Shown: positions 1 to 12,694 of the stretch, one piece after another
How the letters are laid out: each line of letters opens with the position of its first letter
How positions within the stretch are numbered: the first letter of the stretch is position 1
Program-made: the position numbers and the translations under genes
The notes under the pieces: generated by a model
Databases searched by the model: none
What the model was told of the DNA's origin: nothing
What the model saw: the letters and a program-made list of their open reading frames with translations, nothing else
NCBI RefSeq assembly: GCF_014898075.1
Contig: NZ_CP062976.1
Coordinates: forward strand, 62,001 to 126,000
Reading direction: 5' to 3'
DNA length: 64,000 nt
Source: Neisseria yangbaofengii
GTDB lineage: Bacteria; Pseudomonadota; Gammaproteobacteria; Burkholderiales; Neisseriaceae

Positions 1-386
1 AATTTGTTTCTGTGGGGATTTAACTTCAAGTTGGCAGGGGAAAATGATGAAATAGTGGCACGTTCAATGAACTAAATATACTGATTGTGCTTCTAAACCA
101 GAGCGTTTATATGGCAATTATGTTTCTTGAGGGATAGTGTTTTGTGTCATAGTCATGAATTTAAAATAAGATTATCGGTTATTATCGCAGCTAATCAGAT
201 GCAATATGCATAATGTGACCCGTTTGTAATTTGGGTAAACCGATTATCAGATTTTCATCGGAAAAATAATCAGCTGAATTAATATAGTGTTGGAAAGTAA
301 GTATCTGCATATTGGGTAAATGAATATGTCATTATTCATTCTGCTTTATTCAAAACAAATTAGCCATCTGAATAAGAGAACATACA
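1..386. other. Intergenic region upstream of the MarR gene
   Basis: No convincing complete gene is seen. A reading frame is open on the plus strand from base 1 to a TAA at 73-75 (24 codons) and could be the 3' end of a gene lying outside the window, but it is too short to recognise. The rest is AT-rich, with several GATTATC/ATAATC half-sites between about 170 and 280 that could hold the promoter and operator of the downstream regulator. This is inference only. Confidence 0.4.
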
Positions 387-881
387 ATGGGTTTTTCACA
401 AGTTGAATTAGTTAATGCGTTGTGCTTGTTGTCAGGCCGACTGCCTGAATTTTCCGAGCATCAAACCCAAGCCGGAAGATTGCTGCGTGTTGTGACCGAG
501 CGTTTAAGCAGCCATTTGAACGAGAGCTTGAAAGTTTTCGGTATTAATGAAAATTTATGGTTTGCCATGATGGCGATTTATGTCAGCCCGAATAGCGAAA
601 TTTTGCCGTCGCGTTTGAGCGATTTGATGGATTTGACCCGTACCAGCGCAACCCGTTTGTCGGATGAAATGGTGGAGCGCGGTTGGGTGGAGCGCCACAT
701 CAATCAGCAAGACCGTCGTCAGATTGTGTTAAAATTGACCGCTGAAGGCGAATTGTTTATCCAGAAAGTTTGGCCGCAAATTTCAAGCAAAAGCGGAGAA
801 GCTTGGCAGGATTACACTAATGATGATTATGTGCAGCTGCAATATCTGCTGACCAAGCTGTTAAACCGTTTGGATGGTTGA
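387..881 (+). CDS. MarR-family transcriptional regulator, EmrR/MprA-like
   Basis: A 164-residue winged-helix repressor of the MarR family. The pattern GINENLWFAMMAIY, then SRLSDLMDLTRTSATRLSDE (recognition helix), VERGWVERH and QQDRRQIVLKLT (the wing) matches E. coli EmrR/MprA in order and spacing. EmrR-type proteins repress multidrug efflux genes and release DNA on binding drugs or lipophilic uncouplers. The gene lies 43 bases before an outer-membrane efflux gene and ahead of an EmrA-type adaptor, so control of this efflux locus is likely. It could also be related to gonococcal FarR, but the sequence looks closer to EmrR. The function is inferred from family and context. Confidence 0.85.
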   Translation: MGFSQVELVNALCLLSGRLPEFSEHQTQAGRLLRVVTERLSSHLNESLKVFGINENLWFAMMAIYVSPNSEILPSRLSDLMDLTRTSATRLSDEMVERGWVERHINQQDRRQIVLKLTAEGELFIQKVWPQISSKSGEAWQDYTNDDYVQLQYLLTKLLNRLDG

Positions 882-924
882 TGTGTCACGCTGACGGCTG
901 CGAGACATGATAATGGAGTCGTTC

Positions 925-2325
925 ATGAAATTCCGAATTGCCAAAACAGGCATGTGCATCATCGCAGCGGCAACGCTGGCCGCATGTGCTCAATTTGGCA
1001 AACAAGCACCGTTGGAGAACCCAACGGTGCATTCTTTATCGCAGGGCAACTCAGTGCTCGGCCAAAATGCTTGGTGGTTGCAATTACAGGATAAGAAACT
1101 CAACACACTGATTGCGCGTGCTATTCAGACATCGCCCGATTTGCGCATGGCAAAAGCCCGTTTTGAGCAGGCTCAAGCTCAGTTGGGTATAACCGGTGCT
1201 GCCGATAAGACCCAATTGGGTTTGGTGGGTAATGGCCTTGTCATGTATACGGCACCTAAACCGTCTTCGATGCAGGGTGAAACAGACAATCAATTGTTGT
1301 TGGCCAATGTGGCGGTGCAAGGCAGTTGGGCGTTTGATTTCTGGGGTAAAAACCGCGAACAATTGGCCTCGATTTTAGGCCGGCGTCAGGCTGTATTATA
1401 TGAAGCACATCAAGCGCGTATTGCCTTAGCGCATGCAGTGGCGGCGCAATATTTTGCCTGGCAGGCGTTGGTTGGACAGCAGGCGCTGATTGAGCAGCGT
1501 ATGACTTTGTCCAATAAAATGCTGCAATTGGTCAAACGTCGGATTGATGCTAAGCTAATGCCGTCTGAATCGGTTTATCCGATTGAAATTGCGCAACAAA
1601 AATTGGAATTGGAAAAGCTGACGCTGGTGCAGCAGCAGCTTAAAGTGCGCCATAGCTTGGCTGCGCTAACCGGTACAACGCCGATGGGTTTGGCTGTTTC
1701 TGCGCCGGAAAAACTGGCAAATGCGCCTGTGTTGCCGGTGGGTAAATTGCATGCCGATTTATTGGCGGCGCGTCCGGATGTGGCGGCGCAAAAAGCCTTG
1801 TTAAGCGCGCGCTTGCATAAAGTAAAATCGACTGAAGCTGAGTTTTATCCGAATATTGAATTGAAAGTGTTGGCCGGTTTGGGCCATATTGATGCGTTCA
1901 ATGTGGTGCGGAATAAAGCTTCGGGTATACTGGGCGTAGTGCCGGCGCTGAACCTGCCTATTTTCACTTCCGGTGCCTTGCAGTCCCGTTTGGCCGGCGA
2001 ACGCGCACAATACAATGAGCAGGTGGCTGTGTATGATCAAGCAGTGTTAAACGCCATGCGCGCCGCGGCCGATGCCATTGCTGATTACCAAAATTTGCAA
2101 GCGCAAAAACCGGTATGGGAGAGAATGCTGAAAACTTCCGATAAATCAGTACGTGCCGCGCAAGGCCGTGTCAAAGCAGGCTTGGAAAATGGTTTGTCGG
2201 TGTTGAAACAGCAGGATGAGGCTGTTCAATTAAGAATGAATCAGGCGCAGCAACAGGCACAATTGTTGACGGCCTGGAGTAATGTGCATATGCAATTGGG
2301 CGGCGGCTTTAAAATAGGTAAATAA
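925..2325 (+). CDS. Outer-membrane efflux lipoprotein (NodT/OprM-type OMF)
   Basis: About 466 residues. Two upstream in-frame ATGs exist (907 and 913), but the ATG at 925 has a GGAG about 6 bases upstream and gives a clean lipoprotein signal peptide (MKFRIAK, hydrophobic stretch, lipobox LAAC with Cys21). The mature protein has the two outer-membrane efflux repeats, with heptad-like helices rich in Q, A and L and motifs such as AARPDVAAQKALL and PALNLPIF. It should form the trimeric outer-membrane channel of a tripartite pump, anchored by lipid. It sits between the MarR regulator and the EmrA-like adaptor. A hairpin made of two uptake sequences follows its stop, so the adaptor gene may use its own promoter. 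Confidence 0.88.
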   Translation: MKFRIAKTGMCIIAAATLAACAQFGKQAPLENPTVHSLSQGNSVLGQNAWWLQLQDKKLNTLIARAIQTSPDLRMAKARFEQAQAQLGITGAADKTQLGLVGNGLVMYTAPKPSSMQGETDNQLLLANVAVQGSWAFDFWGKNREQLASILGRRQAVLYEAHQARIALAHAVAAQYFAWQALVGQQALIEQRMTLSNKMLQLVKRRIDAKLMPSESVYPIEIAQQKLELEKLTLVQQQLKVRHSLAALTGTTPMGLAVSAPEKLANAPVLPVGKLHADLLAARPDVAAQKALLSARLHKVKSTEAEFYPNIELKVLAGLGHIDAFNVVRNKASGILGVVPALNLPIFTSGALQSRLAGERAQYNEQVAVYDQAVLNAMRAAADAIADYQNLQAQKPVWERMLKTSDKSVRAAQGRVKAGLENGLSVLKQQDEAVQLRMNQAQQQAQLLTAWSNVHMQLGGGFKIGK

Positions 2326-2344
2326 ATTTAGCAGTTTTCAATTA

Positions 2345-2378
2345 TTCAGACGGCCTTATTAGGCCGTCTGAATTTTTA
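2345..2378 (+). terminator. Uptake-sequence hairpin terminator
   Basis: TTCAGACGGCCT (2345-2356) and AGGCCGTCTGAA (2361-2372) form a 12-bp stem with a 4-base loop, followed by a T-rich run. This is the usual Neisseria arrangement in which paired uptake sequences end a transcript. It separates the outer-membrane channel gene from the adaptor gene. Confidence 0.75.
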
Positions 2379-2608
2379 TTATGGAAAACAATCGGGTAGT
2401 ATTATTTTTCTTTCTAATTCAGATCAATATTTGAAAGATAACAAATATGAAAAGTAACTTGATTGAGTATGGAGGCAGTTATAGAATGTCGAATCTATTT
2501 GGCTTAATTCATCATCATTCAGATGAGGTATTGGTTAGGTTGTAAGTCATTTACTATTTAAAATAAATATAGATAAATCGCGTTTTAAAATCGGGATTAA
2601 GTACACTC

Positions 2609-3796
2609 ATGGATTATCAGCAAGACAAAACGCCAAACCTGCCCATAGTGGATAAAGGTTCAGAGGCCGCTAGCCATCGCACACGCAATATGACGATTAT
2701 TATATTGTTTTTTATCGTGCTGGCGTTGGGTGCGGCCTTGGTTTATTTCTTGATATTGCAAAAGGAAGAGGCTACAGACGAGGCTTATGTCGCCGGCCAT
2801 TTGGTACAGATTACGCCGCAAGTAAATGGTACTGTGCGTAAAGTGATGGTTGATGATACCGATGTGGTCAAGAAAGGCGATGTGCTGGTTTCCTTGGATG
2901 ACACCGATTTTCAATTAGCTTATGACCGTGCGCAAAATGAATTGATTCAAGCGATTCGTCAAAATAAGCAGCAAGCAGCAAGTAATTCACAAGTGCGGGC
3001 GGAAGTTTTGTTGCGTAAGGCCGAGTTGGCTAAAGCCCAATCGGATTTAGGTCGACGTGAGGCACTGGCGGGAACAGATGCAATTTCCGGAGAAGAATTG
3101 AGCCATGCGCGCGCGGCTGTGGTTCAGGCGCAGGCAGCCTTGAAAGCGGTTGAAGCGCAAGAAGCGGCCGCACAAGCGGCGCTGGGCAATAATATTCCAT
3201 TACGCCAGCAGCCGGCCGTTCAGACGGCCGTCAGCCATATTAAAGACGCGTGGTTAAATCTGCAGCGTACACAAATCCGTTCGCCTATGGCCGGACAAAT
3301 TGCCAAACGTAGCATTCAAGTGGGGCAGCGTATTCAGCAAGGTGCGGCATTGATGGCGGTGGTGCCTTTGCACAATTTGTGGGTCGATGCTAATTTTAAA
3401 GAATCACAACTGCGTAAAATGAAAATCGGCCAGCCGGTGCAGATGGTGACCGGTTTGTATGGTGGTAAAGTTGTCTATCACGGCCACGTAATGGGTCTGT
3501 CGGCCGGTACAGGCAACGCATTTGCATTGCAACCTAGTCAAAATTCAGCCGATAGTTGGATTAAAGTAGTGCAGCGTGTGCCGGTTCGAATCAGTTTGGA
3601 TGAGAAAGAATTGGCAGCCAATCCGTTGCGTGTCGGCTTGTCGATGACGGTGACGGTAGATATTTCTTCGCCGGGGACGGGTAAAAATATGGCGGCGACT
3701 GCGGAGGGAAATACTACCTTGCCGGAAGCGGATACTGTAGATTGGGCGGCTGCGGATGCGTTGATTGAACAGATTTTTGAAAAATATGCGAAGTAG
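2609..3796 (+). CDS. EmrA/FarA-like membrane fusion protein
   Basis: A 395-residue HlyD/EmrA-family periplasmic adaptor. A cytoplasmic N-terminus of about 27 residues is followed by one membrane helix (about residues 28-50, IIILFFIVLALGAALVYF). Next come the EATDEAYVAGHLVQITPQVN beta strand and lipoyl half (GTVRKVMVDDTDVVKKGD), an alpha-helical hairpin rich in Q, A and E, the second lipoyl half (QIRSPMAGQIAKRSIQVGQ) and a beta-barrel domain. It should link an inner-membrane MFS pump (EmrB/FarB) to an outer-membrane channel. No emrB follows: the next gene is thrB on the other strand. The partner must be encoded elsewhere or has been lost. Confidence 0.88.
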   Translation: MDYQQDKTPNLPIVDKGSEAASHRTRNMTIIILFFIVLALGAALVYFLILQKEEATDEAYVAGHLVQITPQVNGTVRKVMVDDTDVVKKGDVLVSLDDTDFQLAYDRAQNELIQAIRQNKQQAASNSQVRAEVLLRKAELAKAQSDLGRREALAGTDAISGEELSHARAAVVQAQAALKAVEAQEAAAQAALGNNIPLRQQPAVQTAVSHIKDAWLNLQRTQIRSPMAGQIAKRSIQVGQRIQQGAALMAVVPLHNLWVDANFKESQLRKMKIGQPVQMVTGLYGGKVVYHGHVMGLSAGTGNAFALQPSQNSADSWIKVVQRVPVRISLDEKELAANPLRVGLSMTVTVDISSPGTGKNMAATAEGNTTLPEADTVDWAAADALIEQIFEKYAK

Positions 3797-3799
3797 CAT

Positions 3800-3832
3800 T
3801 TCAGACGGCTTTCACATGAAGGCTGTCTGAAT
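3800..3832 (+). terminator. Imperfect uptake-sequence hairpin after the adaptor gene
   Basis: TTCAGACGGCT and GGCTGTCTGAA pair with G-T mismatches around a short loop and are followed by a TTTTAT run. It probably ends the efflux transcript. Confidence 0.6.
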
Positions 3833-3894
3833 TTTATGATAGATTATGTATAGATTATGTTTACAGGATATCTCTCTTCAAAATAACTATAAAA

Positions 3895-3920
3895 AGGCCG
3901 TCTGAATATTCAGACGGCCT
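3895..3920 (-). terminator. thrB terminator (paired uptake sequences)
   Basis: AGGCCGTCTGAA (3895-3906) and TTCAGACGGCCT (3909-3920) are separated by only two bases, just beyond the thrB stop on the minus strand. On that strand the hairpin is followed by a T-rich run, so it should end thrB transcription. Confidence 0.75.
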
Positions 3921-3926
3921 TTTGAA

Positions 3927-4847
3927 TCATGTATTTAGATTCAACAATAAATCGCGGAAAGCATTTGGGTCTTTAATGAAAGTCATTTCACCGGATTGTG
4001 GGAAATGGAAATCCAATAATCGGGATACCCAGAAGCGGATGCAACCTGCACGTTGTGCAATCGGGAAATAAGCACGTTCTTCGTCAGATAATGGTCGGAT
4101 ACTTTCGTAACCTTTAATGAATGCATCGCGCAAACACTTATCCAAATGATTGTCGGCTGTTCGCGCCCAATCGTTTACTGCAATTGCTAAGTCATACATA
4201 AAATTACCGTTGCAGGCGTAATAAAAATCGATGAATCCGGCAACATGTTCTCCATCCAGCAAAACATTGTCTTTAAATAAATCTGCATGAATAATGCCGG
4301 AAGGCAGGTGATAGCCTAAGTTATCATCTAAAAAAGCAATTTGCTGTTGCAATAAGTGTGCATCTTCATCACTTAGAGCCGATAAAAGAGAGGAGCAAGC
4401 ATTATGCCACCAACGATCGTAACGCGGATTCTCCATTGTCAATGGAAAATCTTGACCGGCTAAATGCATTTTCGCCAACATCACGCCAGTATTAAAGCAT
4501 TGTGCTTCTGTGGCCCAGCTGGTATCAGACCCTTTTAAACAAGTCACTAAGCAGGCCGGTTTGCCAACTAAAGTAGAGTCTAATTTGCCGTCTTTACGAA
4601 TAATTGGCGCCGGACAGGCAACGCCATTGTTACTCAAATGTAAATTCAATTGCAGGAAAAAAGGCAATTCTTCTTGTTTCAGCACTTCAAACACGGTTAA
4701 TACATATCGTCCGGTTGTAGTGTTTAAAAAGTAATTACTATTAGTAATCCCTTGTGCGATACCTTGTAAAGAAACAAAGTCGCCTAAATCATATTGAGTG
4801 AGAAACGCACGCATCTCATCATCTGAAACACTCGTATAGACCGACAT
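3927..4847 (-). CDS. thrB: Homoserine kinase, APH-fold type
   Basis: About 306 residues from the ATG at 4847 ([12 protein letters not shown]); an upstream ATG at 4853 is two codons earlier and less likely. The protein phosphorylates L-homoserine with ATP in threonine synthesis. It belongs to the aminoglycoside-phosphotransferase-like ThrB type. The catalytic loop [10 protein letters not shown] and the metal-binding [20 protein letters not shown] stretch are both present, and ITNSNYFL near the N-terminus is typical of the family. The sequence matches my memory of the meningococcal protein over its full length. It appears to be a single-gene transcript with its own terminator. Confidence 0.93.
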   Translation of the reverse strand: MSVYTSVSDDEMRAFLTQYDLGDFVSLQGIAQGITNSNYFLNTTTGRYVLTVFEVLKQEELPFFLQLNLHLSNNGVACPAPIIRKDGKLDSTLVGKPACLVTCLKGSDTSWATEAQCFNTGVMLAKMHLAGQDFPLTMENPRYDRWWHNACSSLLSALSDEDAHLLQQQIAFLDDNLGYHLPSGIIHADLFKDNVLLDGEHVAGFIDFYYACNGNFMYDLAIAVNDWARTADNHLDKCLRDAFIKGYESIRPLSDEERAYFPIAQRAGCIRFWVSRLLDFHFPQSGEMTFIKDPNAFRDLLLNLNT

Positions 4848-4853
4848 AATCAA

Positions 4854-5238
4854 AAGCCTGATAGATAAAAAAGATAAAAGTAGCGTGAATCATACCAAAA
4901 AATTCCCTATATATAAAAGTATCAAGGCCGTCTGAAACCTGTGGCTTCTGATATAAATATGTCGCAAAAAGACCAGACAAAGGTCTCGGCCTTTGTTGCA
5001 AGGACGAGGTTGGGGATTGGGATTTAAGGTTTTGAAGGTTTATGTCATTTGTTTGGAACTAAATCCGGTTGTAAAACAGGTGGTTGGCGGTTTGGGTTAA
5101 AATTTATTGAGGGTATGGGTTGACGGGTATCGGGGCGAGGAGTATAGTTCGGTTCTTCGCTGCTTCGGCGGTGAAGAACCGAACTGACAATTATAGCACG
5201 GTTGATTTGGATTTTCGATAGATTTTGAAAAAAAAGAG
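4854..5238. other. Intergenic region between thrB and the rRNA promoter
   Basis: No gene is seen. The stretch holds one uptake sequence (near 4925-4936) and an inverted repeat near 5153-5183 (GGTTCTTCGCTGC / GGTGAAGAACC) that could form a hairpin upstream of the rRNA promoter. The thrB promoter should lie at its left side. Confidence 0.5.
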
Positions 5239-5266
5239 TTGACAAGCAGTTTAGGTGTTATATAAT
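5239..5266 (+). promoter_or_regulatory. rRNA operon promoter
   Basis: A perfect -35 TTGACA (5239-5244) and perfect -10 TATAAT (5261-5266) with a 16-base spacer sit about 150 bases before 16S rRNA, preceded by an A-rich stretch that could act as an UP element. Confidence 0.85.
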
Positions 5267-5274
5267 TCGGTTTT

Positions 5275-5287
5275 TGCTCTTTAACAA
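5275..5287 (+). promoter_or_regulatory. boxA antitermination site, rRNA leader
   Basis: TGCTCTTTAACAA matches the E. coli rrn boxA sequence. It lies just downstream of the promoter and should recruit the NusB/S10 antitermination complex to the rRNA transcript. Confidence 0.8.
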
Positions 5288-5290
5288 ACA

Positions 5291-5314
5291 GATTACCGAT
5301 AAGTGTGAGTGCGA
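5291..5314 (+). other. 5' arm of the 16S precursor processing stem
   Basis: GATTACCGATAAGTGTGAG and the following bases are complementary to 6974-6996 downstream of 16S. Together they form a long stem enclosing 16S rRNA, the expected RNase III substrate. Confidence 0.65.
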
Positions 5315-5413
5315 CAAGCCTCACACTGTTGAAAAAGACAGACAAGACAAATGTTTAAAACATTGACTTGTCAGTTTCTTTGAAGCAGACCAGAAGTTAA
5401 AAAGTTAGAGATT

Positions 5414-6957
<1,544 letters not shown>

Positions 6958-6973
6958 GAGAAGAAGAGGCTTC

Positions 6974-6996
6974 TCGCATTCACACTTATCGGTAAA
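6974..6996 (+). other. 3' arm of the 16S precursor processing stem
   Basis: TCGCATTCACACTTATCGGT is complementary to the leader arm at 5291-5314 and should pair with it for RNase III cleavage around 16S. Confidence 0.65.
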
Positions 6997-7086
6997 CTGT
7001 AGAAGATGCAGAAGATATTGAGAAAACAAAGTAACGGATCGGCAATAAGGCCTGGTTTGGTGAAACGGTTTCAAAATAACGACCTT

Positions 7087-7163
<77 letters not shown>

Positions 7164-7174
7164 CAACTCATACT

Positions 7175-7250
7175 GGGGGCATAGCTCAGTTGGTAGAGCA
7201 CCTGCTTTGCAAGCAGGGGGTCATCGGTTCGATCCCGTTTGCCTCCACCA
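7175..7250 (+). tRNA. tRNA-Ala (anticodon TGC)
   Basis: 76 bases with encoded CCA. The acceptor GGGGGCA pairs with TGCCTCC, the anticodon loop is TTTGCAA, and the T-loop is TTCGATC. It is the second spacer tRNA, 11 bases after tRNA-Ile. Confidence 0.96.
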
Positions 7251-7411
7251 AATACTTTCCAAATCAAAGTCAGTTGGCAGAATTTAAATAAAAAAGCGCA
7301 TAGCGCTGATTTTTTGTTTAATGACTGAAAAAGCTTGACTGCAAGAAGAAGGCTGATATAATGGCCAGCTCATTTTGATTTGCGAAGTCAATAGCAATAT
7401 TGAAAAGCATC

Positions 7412-7422
7412 GATCTTTAACA
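7412..7422 (+). promoter_or_regulatory. boxA-like site in the 16S-23S spacer
   Basis: GATCTTTAACAAATTGG resembles the second boxA found in rrn spacers, placed between tRNA-Ala and 23S. The remaining spacer (7251-7674) shows no gene. Confidence 0.55.
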
Positions 7423-7674
7423 AATTGGAAAGCCGAAATCAACAAACAAAGACAATGTCGGTTTACTTTAACGATTGGCCAGTTGCAAACGGCTAATCGT
7501 TACCAAGAAGTAAACCGCAGTATTTGGGTGATGATTGTATCGAGTTGCTCCTGAAACACAAAAGGCAGGAGCGACACACAACAAAGCAGTAAGCTTTATC
7601 AAAGTAAACACCTTAAGCCAAGTTACCTAGTCAACGGGAACAAAGCGAAGTCAAAGAGGTTCTTGAAATGATAG

Positions 7675-10562
<2,888 letters not shown>

Positions 10563-10680
10563 ATCATTTGAAGGACTTCAAAGATAAAAGCTTACTGATG
10601 ATTCAGTCATCACCAAAAGTTGGTTAAACAATAAATAACTGCAGGAAACTGCATAACGGCTTAACAATTTGTACAGTTTA

Positions 10681-10798
10681 AGTTTGGCGGCCATAGCGAG
10701 TTGGTCCCACGCCTTCCCATCCCGAACAGGACCGTGAAACGACTCAGCGCCGATGATAGTGTGGTTCTTCCATGTGAAAGTAGGTCACTGCCAAACAC
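10681..10798 (+). rRNA. 5S ribosomal RNA
   Basis: About 118 bases. GTTTGGCGGCC at the 5' end pairs with the 3' GCCAAAC. Internal CCCATCCCGAACAGG and GCGCCGATGATAGTGTGG match 5S consensus regions. Confidence 0.95.
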
Positions 10799-10805
10799 CC
10801 ATTCC

Positions 10806-10836
10806 GAAGCCTCCGACTCCTGTCGGAGGCTTCTTT
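10806..10836 (+). terminator. rRNA operon terminator
   Basis: A perfect 12-bp stem GAAGCCTCCGAC / GTCGGAGGCTTC with a 4-base loop is followed by TTT. It has no uptake sequence, unlike most terminators here. Confidence 0.9.
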
Positions 10837-10917
10837 ACGTCATACGTTAAAAGCAGCGGTAATTGAATAAAAGCGTGGTCATGATGAAACAGTCATGAAA
10901 TAATCGGCAGAGAAAAT

Positions 10918-10946
10918 TTGCATTATTAATATTGGGTAAATATAAT
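10918..10946 (+). promoter_or_regulatory. comEA promoter
   Basis: TTGCAT (10918-10923), a 17-base spacer and TATAAT (10941-10946) lie 35 bases before the comEA start codon. This gives comEA a promoter independent of the rRNA operon. Confidence 0.7.
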
Positions 10947-10980
10947 CTACGGTATTATCAACACGTTCAGGAGAAAACGT

Positions 10981-11277
10981 ATGAATCCGATGAAAAAAAT
11001 CATCTTCTGCGCACTGACCACTTTGGTCGCTTCCGTCTCTGCAGCAGCAGTCAACATCAACACCGCTTCCGAAAGCGAACTGACGGCACTGCCGGGTGTA
11101 GGCCCGGCCAAAGCCAAAGCCATTGTGGAATACCGCAAACAGCATGGCAGCTTTAAGACTTTGGACGAACTGAAAAACGTCAAAGGCATTGGGGAAGGGA
11201 TTTTTGCGAAATTGAAGAATGAAGCGTCGGTTGCCGCCCCTGCCAAGAAGGCTGCCCAGCCTGTGGTTAAAAAGTAG
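10981..11277 (+). CDS. comE: ComEA/ComE competence protein, periplasmic DNA-binding
   Basis: 98 residues. The ATG at 10981 follows AGGAG at a good distance. A signal peptide (about residues 1-21, ending SAAA) is followed by VNINTASESELTALPGVGPA, the helix-hairpin-helix DNA-binding unit of ComEA, with a second GIG motif (KGIGEGIFAKLK) and a Lys/Ala-rich tail. The protein binds incoming double-stranded DNA in the periplasm during transformation. In N. gonorrhoeae comE is reported in several copies, each after an rRNA operon, and the same placement is seen here. Further copies outside this window are likely. Confidence 0.93.
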   Translation: MNPMKKIIFCALTTLVASVSAAAVNINTASESELTALPGVGPAKAKAIVEYRKQHGSFKTLDELKNVKGIGEGIFAKLKNEASVAAPAKKAAQPVVKK

Positions 11278-11303
11278 TAGGGGCAGTGCAGCAGGTAACA
11301 TAG

Positions 11304-11356
11304 CATGTAAGAGGTAGGCCGTCTGATTGTTAGGGATTCGGGCGGCCTTCTGTTTG
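11304..11356 (+). repeat. Left copy of a 53-bp direct repeat (comEA terminator region)
   Basis: CATGTAAGAGGTAGGCCGTC at the start is repeated at 12484, 1180 bases downstream, and the identity runs through the whole hairpin with only a few substitutions. The repeat contains a degenerate paired uptake sequence (arms 11316-11326 and 11338-11348) that should be comEA's terminator. The right copy has the better hairpin. Confidence 0.8.
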
Positions 11357-11449
11357 GGGGTTCGGCAAGTTAATTTTTAGTTAAAGAATAAGATAAGTCG
11401 TGCACAATGAATTATCTTAATGATCTTTTTTGGCTTAATGGACATCTAT

Positions 11450-12410
11450 AGCAAACACACATATTTCCCTAAATTCCCCCCGAATCCTGCCACCCAAGCA
11501 CCCGATTTCCCGGGTGCTCCCCTTTTCAGGCGGTAGGCGCAATGGGCTGAGTTTGTTTGCCGCTTTGGGCAAATTCAAACATACCGCTTTCAAATGACTT
11601 TGCGCATTCGCTTTCCGTAAGCCGAAATATGTTGCCCTATGGCAGCGGAACTTGCGGTGCAATGTACCGAAACCCTGTTCCGCCGCATAACAGGTATTTA
11701 AGTATCGGTTGCGTTGTTTGTCTTCGTTTGTTAAGAGGCGGCCACGGCGGGCTTTACGCATGATGCCGTCCGAAAGCTTTTTGTGTTTAAGCATTCCCGA
11801 TTGGCTTTGCTGTCGCAGCCTTTGCCGGCATATACGGCGGTGTATTCAGCTGTGCCGTCGAAGTGGCGGCACTCGTGTTCGTTGGCGGGGCTAACAGGCA
11901 GTTGGCCGGTACAGCCTTTTTGGCCGGTACGGGTATGTTGTTTACAGCTGGTTTGAATTTGCCGTCTTTTTTATCCGACGGGCGTCTTTGTCTTTGCCGG
12001 GGGGGGGATGATGGCGGCGTCGATAACGGCGGCTTTTCTACTTTTAAGCCTTTGTCGGTGAACTGCCGGTTAATCGGTTCAGACGGATAAGGCAAAGTTT
12101 GGTCTTGCATTAACCGGTTGCGGCAGCGGCAGAGTGTGCTGTGGTCGGGAATACCCGGTTCGTCGAAGCTGCAAAGAGGTTGGAGTCGATACGGGTAATC
12201 AAGTTGTGTTCGAGTTTGGAGTCGGAGAGGCTGTGCCATTGGCCGATCAGGACTGTTTTGAACATGTAGGGCAGGAATAGGCAGGACGGCCGCGGTGGTT
12301 GGGAATGCGGCGGTTTTTTTGTTGTCGGAGACAGGTATGGATGGGTTGCCAATCGATGGCCTGGTTGATTTTGGGCAGCGGGAAACGGTTGACGCCCTTG
12401 ATGGCAATGA
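11450..12410 (-). pseudogene. Decayed IS5-family (IS1106-like) transposase
   Basis: Read on the minus strand, pieces of an IS5-family transposase appear in different frames. An N-terminal piece near 12350-12150 reads LIGQWHSLSDSKLEHNLITR and then, after a shift, IPDHSTLCRCRNRL. A C-terminal piece near 11790-11540 reads AEQGFGTLHRKF, TYFGLRKANAQSHLKAVC and LNLPKAANKL. The central DDE region is broken by several frameshifts, including a run of nine G (11999-12007, plus strand). No product is expected. The block lies between two copies of the comEA terminator region. Confidence 0.8.
11999..12007. repeat. Mononucleotide run of nine G
   Basis: A G9 tract inside the dead transposase. Long G runs are slippage-prone and often drive phase variation in Neisseria, but here the host frame is already broken. 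Confidence 0.85.
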
Positions 12411-12483
12411 TGGTTTGGGCGGTTTGTTGGAAAAAGCTGCTTAGGGGAATTTAGACGGTTTTTAGGGGTTGTAAAGGTTTCAA

Positions 12484-12536
12484 CATGTAAGAGGTAGGCC
12501 GTCTGATTGTTAGAGATTCAGACGGCCTTCTGTTTG
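12484..12536 (+). repeat. Right copy of the 53-bp direct repeat
   Basis: Near-identical to 11304-11356. Its hairpin is better preserved (AGGCCGTCTGA / TCAGACGGCCT). The flanking 12541-12694 holds no recognisable gene. Confidence 0.8.
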
Positions 12537-12694
12537 AGAGCTGAAAGGTTTATTTAAACAAAAATAGTTGAATCACTCATATTAAAATAGGTTTCCAGGT
12601 AAAGGATATATTGATAGATAACTTTATCGTCATTGCTATCGCACAATTTTAACAATACAAAAAGACAATGATTATTTTTATGAACAAGTATTAT

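Noticed and set aside
2380-2434. 17-codon ATG frame after the outer-membrane efflux gene
   Set aside because: It directly follows a terminator, has no ribosome site and no sign of being translated.
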